Both the position numbers and the translations under genes were made by a program. Below, one piece after another: positions 21,722 to 33,752 of a DNA stretch of 64,000 bases. Source of the stretch: Paulownia fortunei (lineage: Eukaryota > Streptophyta > Magnoliopsida > Lamiales > Paulowniaceae); contig CM033105.1 in the NCBI GenBank assembly GCA_019321725.1, positions 11,731,632-11,795,631 of the forward strand, read 5' to 3'. A model generated the notes under the pieces. It was given only the letters and a program-made list of their open reading frames with translations. It was not told the origin of the DNA and did no database searches. The first letter of the stretch is position 1. Each line of letters opens with the position of its first letter.

Positions 21722-24595
21722 TGTAACACCCCATTACTACACAACTAGATATATATTATAATTTGACATGATAGAACCTGTGTGCATGCATGGAATATTT
21801 TTTTTTGTAACACTTTAAGAAAAGATAAATTACTTCTTACATGCACAACCCTGTTTAAAATACTTTCTAACACATGTCATGTATATAGCAGGATTGGTAT
21901 TTATATAAAAGCACAACACCCACAACGACCCAATATTTACATACTTATTTACAGTAAAGTTTTAAAAGTGAAATATAGTACCAGTCTAAAAATATAATAC
22001 ATCAGACTCAAAATATAACAAGTCACGTCATCCATGTACACACTCTCTCAGACACCTGCAAGAGCTCCAACCGCCGCCCAGCCAATAAAAGATGCTTCAG
22101 GTATTGTCGTACTCACCTATAATGCATAAACTATATGAGCTAACGCTCAACAAGTAATGATTATGCATGTCAAAGAATAATCCACAACATCAAGTTATGC
22201 ATCTCAACATGTTATGCCCACAATGCAATTTTATGCATCAAAATATTTCTCTCAAAATCATTTCTTTCTTGGGCCCCTGACTAACGCTACTATCCCATGC
22301 ACCAAAAAAGAGCTCTGTATACCGCCATAATCCAATGGCTAATAATCATATAAGCATGCAAATTCATGCATACTCATACGCATGCAAATCCATGCACGCG
22401 AACCTGCAAATCCATGCATAAAACTATGCAAATCCATACATGCTTCGGTGCACTAGTAGTGGTCAGCAAAATATTTTCCTTTCTCACAATCATGCCGTGC
22501 AATGCAAGATTTATCACAATGCGCATATATGATGCATGCACGTGCCAATGACAATGCCCATGTATGTATGCTCAATTGAGAGCCCTCTACTATGCACATA
22601 TGATTTATGATATTACATATAATTCACACATTTACTATGTTTATGCATTGTAGTTGCAAATGAATCTTTACTTACCTTTCACTTGGTTGGTGGCTTAGTC
22701 TAGATTTGTTTATTGTTCTCCTCCAATCTTAGATGTAAAATAGTCTGTAATATTACCAACATCAAGCACCATTCCCAATTTGACAAGTTGAAAGCATAAA
22801 ATATCATACTAAGACCTTAAACACCAAGCTATCTAGGTTTTACAAACTAGAACCTAATCTAGTCCCTCCAATACCTTAATTTCTCATCTTAGATACATGT
22901 AAACATCATATAATTGAAGTATTATAACTCTAATATCATGTACTTAATTGTTAACACTCAATAGCAACATGTCTAGGTTGAAATATGCTAAGTTATCAAA
23001 TGGGACAGATTCACATTTTCATATTTACTTGCTGTCCAATTTAGTTGCATGATAATTTTGACATCCCTAAACATATCCAATCACTTCCAAATTTTTACCA
23101 TACTTAGATAACATGTATATAAATGTAACCATGTCATAGAATTGCTAAAACTTACGGATATAGCTTTCCAAGTTCAGCTCCTTTCACAGCATAGTAAAAC
23201 AGATTTTTCCTACCGTGACAGTCTTACGCACTTCATGACCTTAATAGTTTTGGCACCCTTATGTATATTCAATCTCTCCCAATTTTTTACCACACTTATA
23301 TAACATATACACAGAGACAACCAGGTTATATTCTTGCCAAAACTAATGGACTTAGCTCCCCTAATTCCGTCTCCTTCACAGCATACCAAAACAGATTTTG
23401 CTACTTTGGCAGTTTGAGTGTTTCTCCAATATCATTCTCTATTTCAATTTCTAACCGATCAAAATTCATTCCAATACTCTTAAATCATATATAAACATGT
23501 ATATGATGATAATTACAGGTTTTATTCAACATATCATACACTTTTGAAGCTTAAAACACAAGAATACAGCAAGGTGACAGTTTCTAGCACAAGTATTTTC
23601 TATCAAATATTTCCAACCACAAACCCTTTCTTTATGCATCAAAGCCTATCTAATAACATCCTAACACATTTATAAATAATATTCAAAGCTTAATAAGCCA
23701 ATAAACCTCAAAATAAATCTGAAATTCATGCCAAACCCGTAGGTTAAGCTCACATTGCATAGTTTTCTACTTGAACTTGGTTATTTCTCCTTCCTTGCTT
23801 GTTTTGCCTCCTTTTTCGGTTGGAATCACTTAGGACCTATTTAGAGATATTTTTCCATGTATTTAGAAGCTGAAATGGTTCAGAATAAGGTTCAAGTCGT
23901 GGCTGTTAGCTTAAGAGTGAAGAATAGGTTGAGGTGCTAGCTTGATAAGTCTAAGCATGAGGTGACATAAGCTTGAGGTGGCATGTAATGGTATAATCTG
24001 ATTTTCTCCCTTATCTTGCAGCCCTAATCTTGTGTGTCTCACATATTCCTATTTGGTTGCAACCTATCTTTATCATCATTCATTCCCATAGCTAATTCCT
24101 ATATCTGTTCATTAGGTTCTTCACCCGAAAATCATCGGTTCTTGCCCGATTGATAAGTTTATGCACCGATAGTGCTACAAACCTATGAACCTAGTTATAT
24201 AACATTTAATTTTATAATATTGTATGTCTAGTTATCCCAAGTGTATGATTTAAATATACATATAATATTAAAATTCATGATTGAACCGACTTACTTTCTA
24301 TAAACTTTTCGGTGACACCTTTCGAACTCCTAAGGTTACCACGTGTAACCTAGCACTATTCACTATATTGATACCTCAATTTCTTCTTATCTCAATACAA
24401 AATCAACCACTTAGGTTAGGGGATTCGATAATCAATACCGTGCGAGAGCTTCAAAATTAAGTTTTCAATGATTAAAAACGCCGTATGAAATAAAATGAAT
24501 TATATGACGTCATATCAATGCAAATAACATGCAATTAACATGTAATGCATGAATTATATTTGGCCATGTGAGTAGTAAGTGGCTCGAGTATCACA
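21722..24595 (-). repeat. 3' LTR of gypsy I
   Basis: TGTAACACCCC at 21722 to GAGTATCACA at 24595, about 2.87 kb. It is matched at its start by 39781-40533 and over its length by the LTRs at 52488-55214 and, more distantly, 46607-49471. A field of ATGCAAATCCATGCA-type short repeats lies at 22350-22440. No genes. Confidence 0.88.
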
Positions 24596-24612
24596 TCCTC
24601 CCTCCTTATAAA
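24596..24612 (-). other. polypurine tract of gypsy I
   Basis: On the minus strand TATAAGGAGGGAGGA directly precedes the LTR start TGTGATACTCG. Just upstream is the GAAATTTCGGGGATGAAATT phrase that commonly ends plant gypsy internal regions. Confidence 0.75.
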
Positions 24613-26200
24613 AATTTCATCCCCGAAATTTCACTTACCGAAAAAAGTTCAGGATACTTAGTTCTCATTTCGTCCTCCTTTCCCAAGTGGCCTCTTCTAC
24701 CAATTGGTTTCTCCATAACACTTTAACCAATGAAATTTGTTTATTTCTTAACTGCTTCACTTCTTATAACAAAATATGTACAGGCTTTTCTTCGTAGCTC
24801 AAATCTGCCTTTAATCCCACTAGTTCATTCTTTAGAATGTGAGAGGGATTAGCAATATATTTCCTCAGCATAGACACATGAAATACATTGTGTATTTGGG
24901 ACATAGATGTTGGCAGATCCAGTCTGTAAGAAACATCACCAATTCTTTCAATCACCGAGAACGGGCCAATGTATCTGGGACTCAATTTTCCTTTCTTCCC
25001 AAACCGCATGATGCCCTTCATTGGTGCTACTTTAAAAAATACATGATCTCCTATCGCAAACTCCAACGCCCTTCTTCTTCGATCTGCATAACTTTTCTGT
25101 CGATTTTAGGCAGTTTGCATTTTTTGTCGAATCTGTAACATGGCTTCTGTCATCTCTCGAATCATATCTGGGCCTAAAAGTTTCTTCTCACCAACTTCAT
25201 CCCAGTGTATCGGAGACCTACACTTTTTGCCATACAATGCTTCATAGGGAGCCATTCCAATACTAGTCTGATAGCTGTTGTTGTATGCAAACTCCACCAA
25301 AGGTAGGAATTTACTCCACTGACCTTGGAAGTCTAATACACAGGCTCTGAGCATATCCTCCAACATTTGTATTGTTCATTCAGATTGCCTATCCATCTGA
25401 GGATGATATGCTGTACTAAATGATAATTGTGTTCCCAAAGCTTTGTGTAAACTCCTCCAAAAAGCAGACAGAAATCTTGAATCTCTATTAGAAACTATAG
25501 ACAATGGCACTCCATGAAGTCTGACAATCTTTTGAACGTATAATTGGGCATAGCGATCCATGGAATAGGTAGAACATATGGGAAGAAAATGAGTAGACTT
25601 GGTCAATCTGTCGACGATAACCCAAATAGCATCATGACCCTTAGTAGTCTTTGGCAAACCAGTTATGAAATCCATGGTGATCCTTTCCCATTTCCATTCT
25701 GGAATAAGTAGAGGTTGCAAAGTCCCTGCGGGTCTTTAATGTTCGACCTTTATCTGCTGACATGTTAGGCATTGCTCCACATGCTGGGCGATGTCCTTTT
25801 TCATACCTGGCCACCAATAATACATTTTCAAGTCTCTATACATCTTAGTAGCCCCTGGATGTACTGAATAAGGGGATGCATGTGCCTCTTTTAAAATGTC
25901 TTCCGAATGTTATCAATATTTGGAACACAAATCCGCCCTCTAAATTGTAAAATATCATTTTGAGTCATCTTAAATTTAGGAGATTTCCTGCAGCAACATA
26001 TTTTCTCATATTGATGAGATATTCATCATCTCGCTGTCCCTGTTTGATCCTATCAATTAGCGTAGGCTGAAGCATCACGGCTGCCAACTTTGCCTCTATT
26101 ACTCCTATCTGTAAAATCTCTATATTCATTTTCTGCAAATCATTCAGTTCCGGTTTCTGAATTAAAGCCATAGCTATTGTACTTTGTGTGAATTTTCAGC
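24613..26200 (-). pseudogene. gypsy I integrase with chromodomain-like tail (decayed)
   Basis: On the minus strand the frame at 25376-25720 carries the integrase core (ERITMDFITGLPKT, then WVIVDRLTKSTHFLP). The catalytic aspartate region reads SNRD instead of SDRD. It ends at an in-frame TGA after DRQSE. 25106-25366 continues (MLEDMLRACVLDFQGQW, then VEFAYNNSYQ, then CRSPIHWDEVGE). 24764-25066 holds the C-terminal part (APMKGIMRFGKKGKLSPRYI, HNVFHVSMLRKY). After an in-frame TAA a chromodomain-like tail follows (LVKVLWRNQLVEEATWE). The spacer between RNase H and integrase is at 25965-26171. Loss of a catalytic Asp plus stops make it inactive. Confidence 0.85.
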
Positions 26201-27744
26201 TTAATGCATCAGCTACAACGTTGGCTTTACCTGGGTGGTAATTGATCACACAATCATAATCTTTCACCAGTTCCAGCTATCTCCGCTGTTGCATATTCAA
26301 ATCTTTCTGTGTGAAGAAGTATTTGAGGCTCTTGTGATCAGTATAGATCTCGCACCGATCACCATATAAATAGTGCCTCCATATTTTAAGTGCAAATACT
26401 ACAGCAGCAAGTTCCAAGTCATGCGTGGGGTAATTCTTTTCGTACTCTTTAAGTTGCCTGGATGCATACGCAATTACTTTGCCATTCTGTATCAGTACAC
26501 ATCCTAATCCATTCTTCGACGCGTCACTGTAAATTACGAATCCTCCAGTACCTGATGGAATTGAGAGAATAGGTGCTGAAGTCAACCTCTTTTTCAGCTC
26601 TTGGAAACTTCGCTCACACATATCCGTCCATCTAAACGTTACCCCTTTTCTGGTTAATTGTGTTAGTGGCATAGCAATCTTGGAGAACCCCTCCACAAAT
26701 CTTCGGTAATATCCAGCTAAACCCAGAAAACTGCGCACCTTCGAAGGATTAGTAGGATGCATCCAGTTGTTGATAGCTTCAACTTTACTTGGATCTACTG
26801 ATATTCCTGCTCCTGAATATAACATGTCCCATGAATACCACACGATCTAACCAGAACTCGTATTTCTTGAATTTGGCGTATAATTGCTTCGCTTTTAGGA
26901 CCTCTAGTACTTGTGTTAAATGTGCGGTATGCTCTTCTTTAGTTTTGGAGTAAACTAGAATGTCATCGATGAACATAATAACAAATTTATCCAGAAACTC
27001 CTTGAACACTCTATTCATCAGATCCATGAATGCTGCTGGAGCATTAGTCAATCTGAACGGCATCACCAAAAATTCATAGTGCCCATATCTTGTACTAAAT
27101 GCCGTCTTGGGGATATCCTTTCCTTTATTTTCAGTTGATGGTACCCGGAGCGTAAGTCAATCTTTGAAAATATTGCAGCACCCTGAAGCTGGTCAATAAA
27201 TCATTGATTCTAGGTAATAGATATTTATTCTTAATCGTGACCCTATTCAACTCTCGATAATCGATGCACAGTCTCATGGTGCCATCCTTATTACGTACAA
27301 ACAAAACTGGTGCTCCCCAAGATGAAAAGCTCGGTCTGATGAATCCCTTATCCAATAAGTCCTGTAATTGTACTTTTAATTCTTTCAACTCCAAGGGAGC
27401 CATTCTGTAGGGAGTTTTAGAAATTGGAGACGTTCTGGGTTGTATGTCAATAACAAACTCTATTTCACGATCTGGTGGTAGTCCCGGGAGATCATCTGGG
27501 AATACTTCAGTATATTCCCGTACCACTGGTATTTCACTCAGAGTTGGTGGGTATTATTCATCAATGTTCATGACACTCACCAAGTACCCTTCACAACCAT
27601 CATCGAGTAATCGTTGTGCCTTCACTGCTGAAATCATAGGGAATCTGAAATTCTTCACAATGCTGGCAAATGTGAAAGACTCTTTCCCAGAAAGTTGAAA
27701 TGTCACCGTCATTTCCTTACAGTTGATAGTAGCCCCATACTTTG
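26201..27744 (-). pseudogene. gypsy I reverse transcriptase, RNase H, protease C-terminus
   Basis: Three minus-strand frames cover the region. 27131-27526 carries [12 protein letters not shown], then the RT start through [10 protein letters not shown]. 26785-27069 has [16 protein letters not shown] and the catalytic FIDDILVYS. 26277-26843 has the [17 protein letters not shown] hinge and RNase H ([15 protein letters not shown], then [12 protein letters not shown]). The protease C-terminal piece lies at 27554-27744 and is cut at 27744/27745 by gypsy II, with its other half at 35911-36240. The catalytic RT and RNase H residues I can see are present, but frameshifts separate the pieces. Confidence 0.85.
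27740..27744. repeat. target-site duplication, left side of gypsy II
   Basis: CTTTG before the TGTAATGCCC terminus at 27745, repeated at 35911-35915 after the right LTR. Confidence 0.88.
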
Positions 27745-30039
27745 TGTAATGCCCAATTCTCAATTCTCTCCTATATAACAATAATAAGCATTTTGCATGA
27801 ATTTGCATCTAATCAATGTGCATTATTGAATTATGGCTTACAAATAGCATGATTGCACGAACATGAATAATTGTTATTATATGCTTCAGTTATGATTTAA
27901 CATGCATTAGTACATGAAATATGAGATCAAACTTTCATTTCTTAATTTAACATATTCCTTAAGTGCCCTTTTTGCAGTGAAAAGCTCGGTATCTCGGTTA
28001 AGGAAGATTGATGTGTTGAATGGCTATGAAATGAATTATTTGTATTGCTCCATACTAGTTATATGCTAAAGTGATTAATTGTCTAAATATTTACTTGAAA
28101 TATGTTACATTGGCTAAGAACTAAAAGTATGCACAATGGTGCAATTTGATTGGTTGGTTGACTAGGTTGCATAAAATCATTCTAAACCGCATTGCACTTG
28201 ATTATAACACCAAAGCATCAATTTTTGTCATCTCCTTAGCCCATGAACGTGGCTTTTGGCATGAGAAGACACCAAGCATGATGCAACCAATCATTACCCT
28301 CCACTTACCTCTCTTTGAAAGGTCAAAGAAATCATTTTCATCCATATTTCTTGTGGAAGCACCTCAAAAATGACCAGCCCTTATTCTCCTAAGTTTCTCC
28401 CAAATTTCTACACTCTCATACTCACAAAAGTTGAATTCAATCCATAGGAATCCATAGAACACAAGCTAGAACAAGTTTCCATCCTTTAAAGCTTGAAAAC
28501 CGTTGATTTTGAAGCTTAAATCGAACTTAATCAAGGTATATTCTTTTTCAATGTTTCTTATGATGAATTTGTAGTATCTTGGATGGTTACATGTTTTAGT
28601 ATGCTTTTGTAGGATTGAAAACTTAAGTAAGTTACACTTGAAGCCAAAACCAAGCTAGTTAAGCTAATTTTTAGCAAAATTGATAGTCTTGTGAAATTGT
28701 TTAATTTACTTGTTTCTATTGATTTTGTAATGCTTATATGGTGTTTGGAAGTTTCTTTGAATGATTGAAAACAATAGCAATTAGTTTGCTTAATTGAAGG
28801 TTAGAATCAATTTAAGTTAGAATCAAGTTTACGTCATTTTAATTCGGATTTGTTTCATGTTTTAGGGGCTGCCCTAATAATCATATTTGAATTATTAGTT
28901 ATTTAATGGCTGCCCTAATGTTTAATATTTTGAATTAGTAGTAAAATATGGAGTATGCATTGTTTTTAAGGTTATGTAATTGATATGTAATTCTTTACAA
29001 AAGATTGAAAAGTGTATATAAACTTTAAGTAGAATAGACTAAATGATTTATAAAAGGATATTAAATGGTACATGATTTGATTATGTTAGGCCTTTAACAC
29101 ATCCTATCTTCCAAAGAGATTGGCCTTTTCACCTAGCACAAAGTGGACTTGAGGTAAGTTGAAGCTTTCATTTGGTGTATCACAAGAATCATATAATGTT
29201 TGTTCATGTTTTAATGTGATTGTTGTTGTTTGTCAAATGATGTAATGTTTGATGCATTTATGGTTTATGAAGCATGACACTATTAAGAATATAATGAGGT
29301 TTTTGAAAAGGAAGTATGGTACTTGATTGATGGTCGGGTAGACGAGGGACGCGGGAGGGACCGGCGGACCCAACAAATGGTGGCAAATACTTGAGGTTGA
29401 AAAACCGGTATAGGAAAGCCACAATGAATGAGATAGAATACGGCTAATACCTGAGGTTGAAAGACTAAGTATGGAAACCCCGTATTAGTTCTCTTATTGG
29501 CCAATCATTATGAACAGGTTCCGAAAACTATGGTCTATCACTATTAGTTAGGTACCACACTTCAAGGGCCCTAAAGAATGATTTATGAATGAAAATTATT
29601 AAATAGAATATTGCATTTAATAATTTATGAGATGTGCATATATGTTATTTGTTATTACATCAGTTTCACCTTACTGAGCCTTTAGCTCATTAGATTCATG
29701 TGATGCAGGTGGAAATGTACAGGTTTAGAGATTGACTAGTCTCTAGAGCGGCCGGACAGAGATTTGTTCATATGCCATGCTTCGACATGTTTTGTAGTTT
29801 ATTTTGAAAACTCTGTTTTGTTTTTAAATAAGCGCTCTATTATGGTTTTGTAAACAGATGTACTCAGTTTGATATATGTATATGGTGTGTTTAAATGATG
29901 ATTCAAGTTCTTTCTCTTATAGCTAAGAATGGGAACTTTTATTAAAAACCATAACTCTAGTAAAGATGAAAAATTAACATTTCTTGACTTAACTGTATCA
30001 GTTTGTTTAGGCTCTGCAGTTAGGTTAAGGGGTGTTACA
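27745..30039 (+). repeat. 5' LTR of gypsy II
   Basis: TGTAATGCCCAATTC to GGGGTGTTACA, about 2.3 kb, followed by the primer site. The same family occurs at 33753-35910, 37118-39403 and, inverted, 40534-42363. It includes an internal imperfect direct duplication (TTGAGGTTGAAAAACCGGTA near 29390 and CTGAGGTTGAAAGACTAAGT near 29452). The recurrent open frames in all four copies are carried by repeat identity and are not taken as genes. Confidence 0.9.
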
Positions 30040-30044
30040 GTTTG

Positions 30045-30056
30045 TGGTATCAGAGC
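30045..30056 (+). other. primer binding site of gypsy II (tRNA-Met)
   Basis: TGGTATCAGAGC, five bases after the LTR end, exactly complementary to the tRNA-Met 3' end. Confidence 0.9.
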
Positions 30057-30089
30057 GGAGGTTTAGTCGTTCCTGTAGACAGAAGAAGG

Positions 30090-30571
30090 CATATGAACAC
30101 ATCCTGGCTGGGAAACTTGGTCAACTACATGTTTATTTGCTTTTATGTTTATTTGATTATATTTTATTCCATGTTATTGTCATGATTATGCATTTATTAT
30201 TGGCTAATGAATGGAATGAGGCTGGGCAATGCATATCAGGTCATGGCACAAAAAGGAAGACAATGGATGATCATGAGGGTAATCATAGTGTGGTGGATAA
30301 TTTGACTGATCTCATTCAACAACAAACTAGAATGCATTGAACAGATACAACAATTGCTAGATATGCAACAAAGAACCCAAGAACAGAATCAGCGCCTTCC
30401 TCCACCACAAGCTCGACAGGATCCTTCACAGGCTGTATATGAGAAGTTTAGAAAGATGGAACCGGTTGATTTTAATGGTGGGTCTGATCCCATGGTTGCA
30501 GAGGAATGGGTGAAATCTTTGGACATATAGCAAAGGATTGCCCAACAGTATAGGGGAAAGTTCAGGGGAGA
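30090..30571 (+). pseudogene. gypsy II gag remnants
   Basis: Between primer site and protease only short pieces of gag are recognisable, for example around 30430-30520 ([20 protein letters not shown], then EEWVKSLD), which are typical of gypsy gag starts. At about 30520-30570 a fragment resembling the gag C-terminus (AKDCP) follows directly, so most of gag has been deleted. It is far shorter than the usual 300 or more residues. Confidence 0.7.
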
Positions 30572-31965
30572 GTGTATGCAATGACACAAGAACAAGCTGA
30601 TGCAGATACTTCCGTAGTCACAGGTACTATTTTAATTTTTAGGATACCTGCAATTGCATTGATAGATTCTGGATCTACGCATTCATTTGCATCATGTGCA
30701 TTTGTGAGAAAATTGGGCATTACACCAGATTTATTAAAAGTAAGGTACAGTGTGACTGTTCCATCTGGGGAAGAGATGGATTCCAACCAAATGTTAAGGC
30801 TTGTTCTATTCAGATTAGTGATAGGACTCTCTATGCAGATCTTGTTGTTTTACCGATGCCAAATTTTGAGGTTATTCTAGGTATGGATTGGCTTACCAAA
30901 TATCATGCAACAATTGATTGTAATAAGAAAATTGTGATTTTTCAGCCACCTGGGGAAGAACAGTTTATGTTTAATGGTATCTCATTCTCACGGTCCTTAC
31001 CAATTATATCTGCATTGAAAGCTCAAAAGATGTTGAATAAAGGTTGTGTTGGGTATTTGGCAAGTGTTCTGGACACCTCAGTTGAAGCACAATTAAAGCC
31101 AGAAAATGTAGATGTGGTTCAAGAATTTATTGAGGTATTTCCAGATGATTTACCGGGACTACCACCGAATCGAGAGATCGAATTTGTGATTGATGTTATG
31201 CCAGGAACTACTTCTATATCTAAAGCACCATACCGAATGGCACCAACAGAATTGAAAGAGTTAAAAGTTCAATTGCAAGAATTGCTTGATAAGGGTTTTA
31301 TTCGCCCTAGTTATTCTCCTTGGGGAGCACCTGTGTTGTTCGTGAAAAAGAAGGATGGTACATTGTGGTTGTGCATTGATTATAGAGAGCTGAATAAGAT
31401 AACAGTCAAGAATAAGTATCCACTCCCAAGAATAGATGATTTGTTTGATCAATTGCAGGGAGCATCTGTATTTTCTAAGATTGATTTGCGTTCTGGGTAT
31501 CATCAATTGAAGATCAAGGAAGAAGACATACCAAAGACTGCATTCCGAACAAGGTATGGACATTATGAATTTCTGGTGATGCCTTTCGGTTTAACCAATG
31601 CCCCTGCAGCTTTTATGGATCTAATGAATAGGGTGTTCAAGCAATATCTCGATAAATTTGTGATTGTGTTTATTGATGACATCCTAATTTATTCACGTGA
31701 TAAAGAAGAGCGCAAGGAACATTTGAAGATTGTGCTGCAAGTTCTTAAAGAAAAACAGTTGTATGCTAAATTCAAGAAGTGTGAGTTTTGGCTTGAACAA
31801 GTGGTATTCCTAGGTCATGTAGTATCAAAGGATGGTATTTCTGTTGATCCGAGCAAGGTAGAAGCTGTCATTAAGTGGCCAACACCAATAAATGTATCAG
31901 AAGTAAGGAGTTTCTTGGGATTAGTAGGGTACTATCGACGATTTGTTCAGGGTTTTCAAAGATAG
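30572..31965 (+). pseudogene. gypsy II protease and reverse transcriptase
   Basis: The frame starting at 30572 gives the protease active site [11 protein letters not shown] (intact D-S-G) and then shifts near 30780-30800. The frame to 31965 gives [74 protein letters not shown], the catalytic FIDDILIYS, and [16 protein letters not shown]. This is the best-preserved reverse transcriptase in the window: after the single frameshift it is open for about 380 codons. A further frameshift after RRFVQGF ends it. Confidence 0.9.
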
Positions 31966-33752
31966 CAACTCCAATGACAATGTTGACAAGAAAGAATGTG
32001 AAGTTCTTGTGGACCAATGCTTGTGAAAGAAGTTTTGAAGAACTGAAACAAAAATTGACTACAGCTCCTGTTCTTACCATTCCAACTGGAATTGGTGGAT
32101 TCGTGGTGTATAGCGACGCTTCAAAAAATGGTTTGGGTGCTGTTTTGATGCAAAATGGGAAGGTTATTGCCTATGCTTCAAGGCAATTGAAGGAATATGA
32201 AAAGAATTATCCAACCATGATTTGGAACTTGCTGTTGTGGTTTTGCCTTGAAAATTTGGAGACATTATTTGTATGGTGAGAAGTGTGAGATATACACAGA
32301 TCATAAGAGTTTGAAGTACTTCTTTACCCAAAAAGAGTTGAATATGAGACAAAGAAGATGGTTAGAACTTGTGAAGGATTATGATTGTGTGATCAACTAT
32401 CATCCTGGTAAAGCGAATGTGGTTGCAGCATGCATTGAGCAGAAATCCACGTCTTCTCTTTTGTTATACAAAAGTCAATATTACTGGATTTGCAGAGATT
32501 AGAGCTTGAAATTGTACCTAAAGGGAAAAAGTGTTTGTTGTCAGCCTTAGTGTTGAGACCTGTACTTCAAGATAGAATTAGAGAAGGTCAAAAGGTGGAC
32601 ACACATTTGTGTAGATTGAAAAGAATGATTGAGGTTGGAAAGAGGCAGACTTCTCTATTACTGATGATGGGATTATTCGATATAAAGGGAGACTGTGTGT
32701 GCCGTTTGACAATGCCATGAAAGGAGATATTTTAGAAGAAGCTCATACTACTCCTTACTCAGTACACCCAGGTAGCACAAAAATGTATAAGGACTTACAA
32801 CAACATTATTGGTGGCCTAAAATGAGAGAGATATAGCAAAATTTGTGGCTGAATGTCTAACTTGTCAACAAGTTAAGATTGAACCTCAAAGACCATCAGG
32901 GTTGTTGAAGCCTTTATTGATTCCAGAGTGGAAATGGGAGCACATTACAATGGACTTTGTGCTTGGATTACCTAGACACAAAAAGGGGTATAATTCCATA
33001 TGGGTGATTGTTGATAGATTAACTAAATCAGCCCATTTTCTTCCAGTGAAATCCACACACAATATGGACCAGTATGCTCAATAATATATTAAAGAGATAG
33101 TCAGTTACATGGGGTGCCAGTTTCAATAGTGTCTGACAGAGATCCTAAGTTTACATCTACATTTTGGAAAGAGCTTACACAGTGCCATGGGAACAAAACT
33201 TGCATTCAGTAACAGCATTTCATCCACAAAGTGACGGGCAATCAGAAAGGGTTATTCAAATATTAGAGGATATGTTAAGAGCTTGTGTGCTAGATTTTCA
33301 AGGGAGTTGGGATGCAAAGCTTCCATTAGTGGAGTTTACTTATAATAATAGCTACCAATCAATAATTGAAATGGCGCCTTATGAAGCATTGTATGGAAGG
33401 AAATGTAGATTCTCCAGTTCATTGGGATGAAGTTGGAGAACGAAGCCTACTTGGTCCAGAAATAGTTCAACATACCGCTAAGGTAGTGGAGAAGATACGA
33501 GAGAGAATGAAGATTGCGCAGAGTAGACAGAAAAGTTATGCAGATAAACGGAGAAAAGATCTAGAGTTTGCCATTGGGATCATGTGTTCTTAAAAGTAGC
33601 TCCCATGAAAGGTGTTATGAGATTTGAAAGAAAGGAAAACTCAGTCCAAGGTTATGTCGGCCCATTCGAGATTCTCGAAAGAGTTGGTGATAAAGCTTAT
33701 AGAGTGGCCTTACCTCCATCATTATCTATGTTCACAATGTTTTCCATGTGTC
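31966..33752 (+). pseudogene. gypsy II RNase H and integrase, C-terminus deleted
   Basis: 31966-32279 continues into RNase H ([26 protein letters not shown]), and 32248-32502 has [12 protein letters not shown] and the YHPGKANVV piece. Zinc-region remnants lie at 32730-32880 (HPGSTKMYKDLQQHYWWPKM, CLTCQQVK). The integrase core is at 32890-33430 (MDFVLGLPRHKKGY, WVIVDRLTKSAHF, FHPQSDGQSE). At 33584-33750 the C-terminal part (APMKGVMRF, then VGPFEILERVGD) runs to a point matching HNVFHVSML of gypsy I, where it fuses into the 3' LTR. At least five frame changes or stops are seen. Confidence 0.85.

Noticed and set aside
22340..22450. Possible CRISPR-like short repeats
   Set aside because: The repeated words are 8-15 bp, irregularly spaced and inside an LTR of a plant element; no array structure.
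22366..22551. His/Thr-rich frame repeated at 53151
   Set aside because: Encoded by short ATGCAAATCCATGCA repeats in the gypsy LTR; present only because the LTR is repeated.
28146..28373. Open frame recurring at 28146, 34019, 37520 and (minus) 42183 that could look like a conserved protein family
   Set aside because: All four lie at the same place in copies of one LTR; identity is explained by repeat identity and one copy already has a stop and one a frame change.
29283..29504. Recurring frame with internal repeats (29283, 35152, 38629 and plus-strand 41067)
   Set aside because: Antisense reading of an imperfect direct duplication inside the same LTR family.
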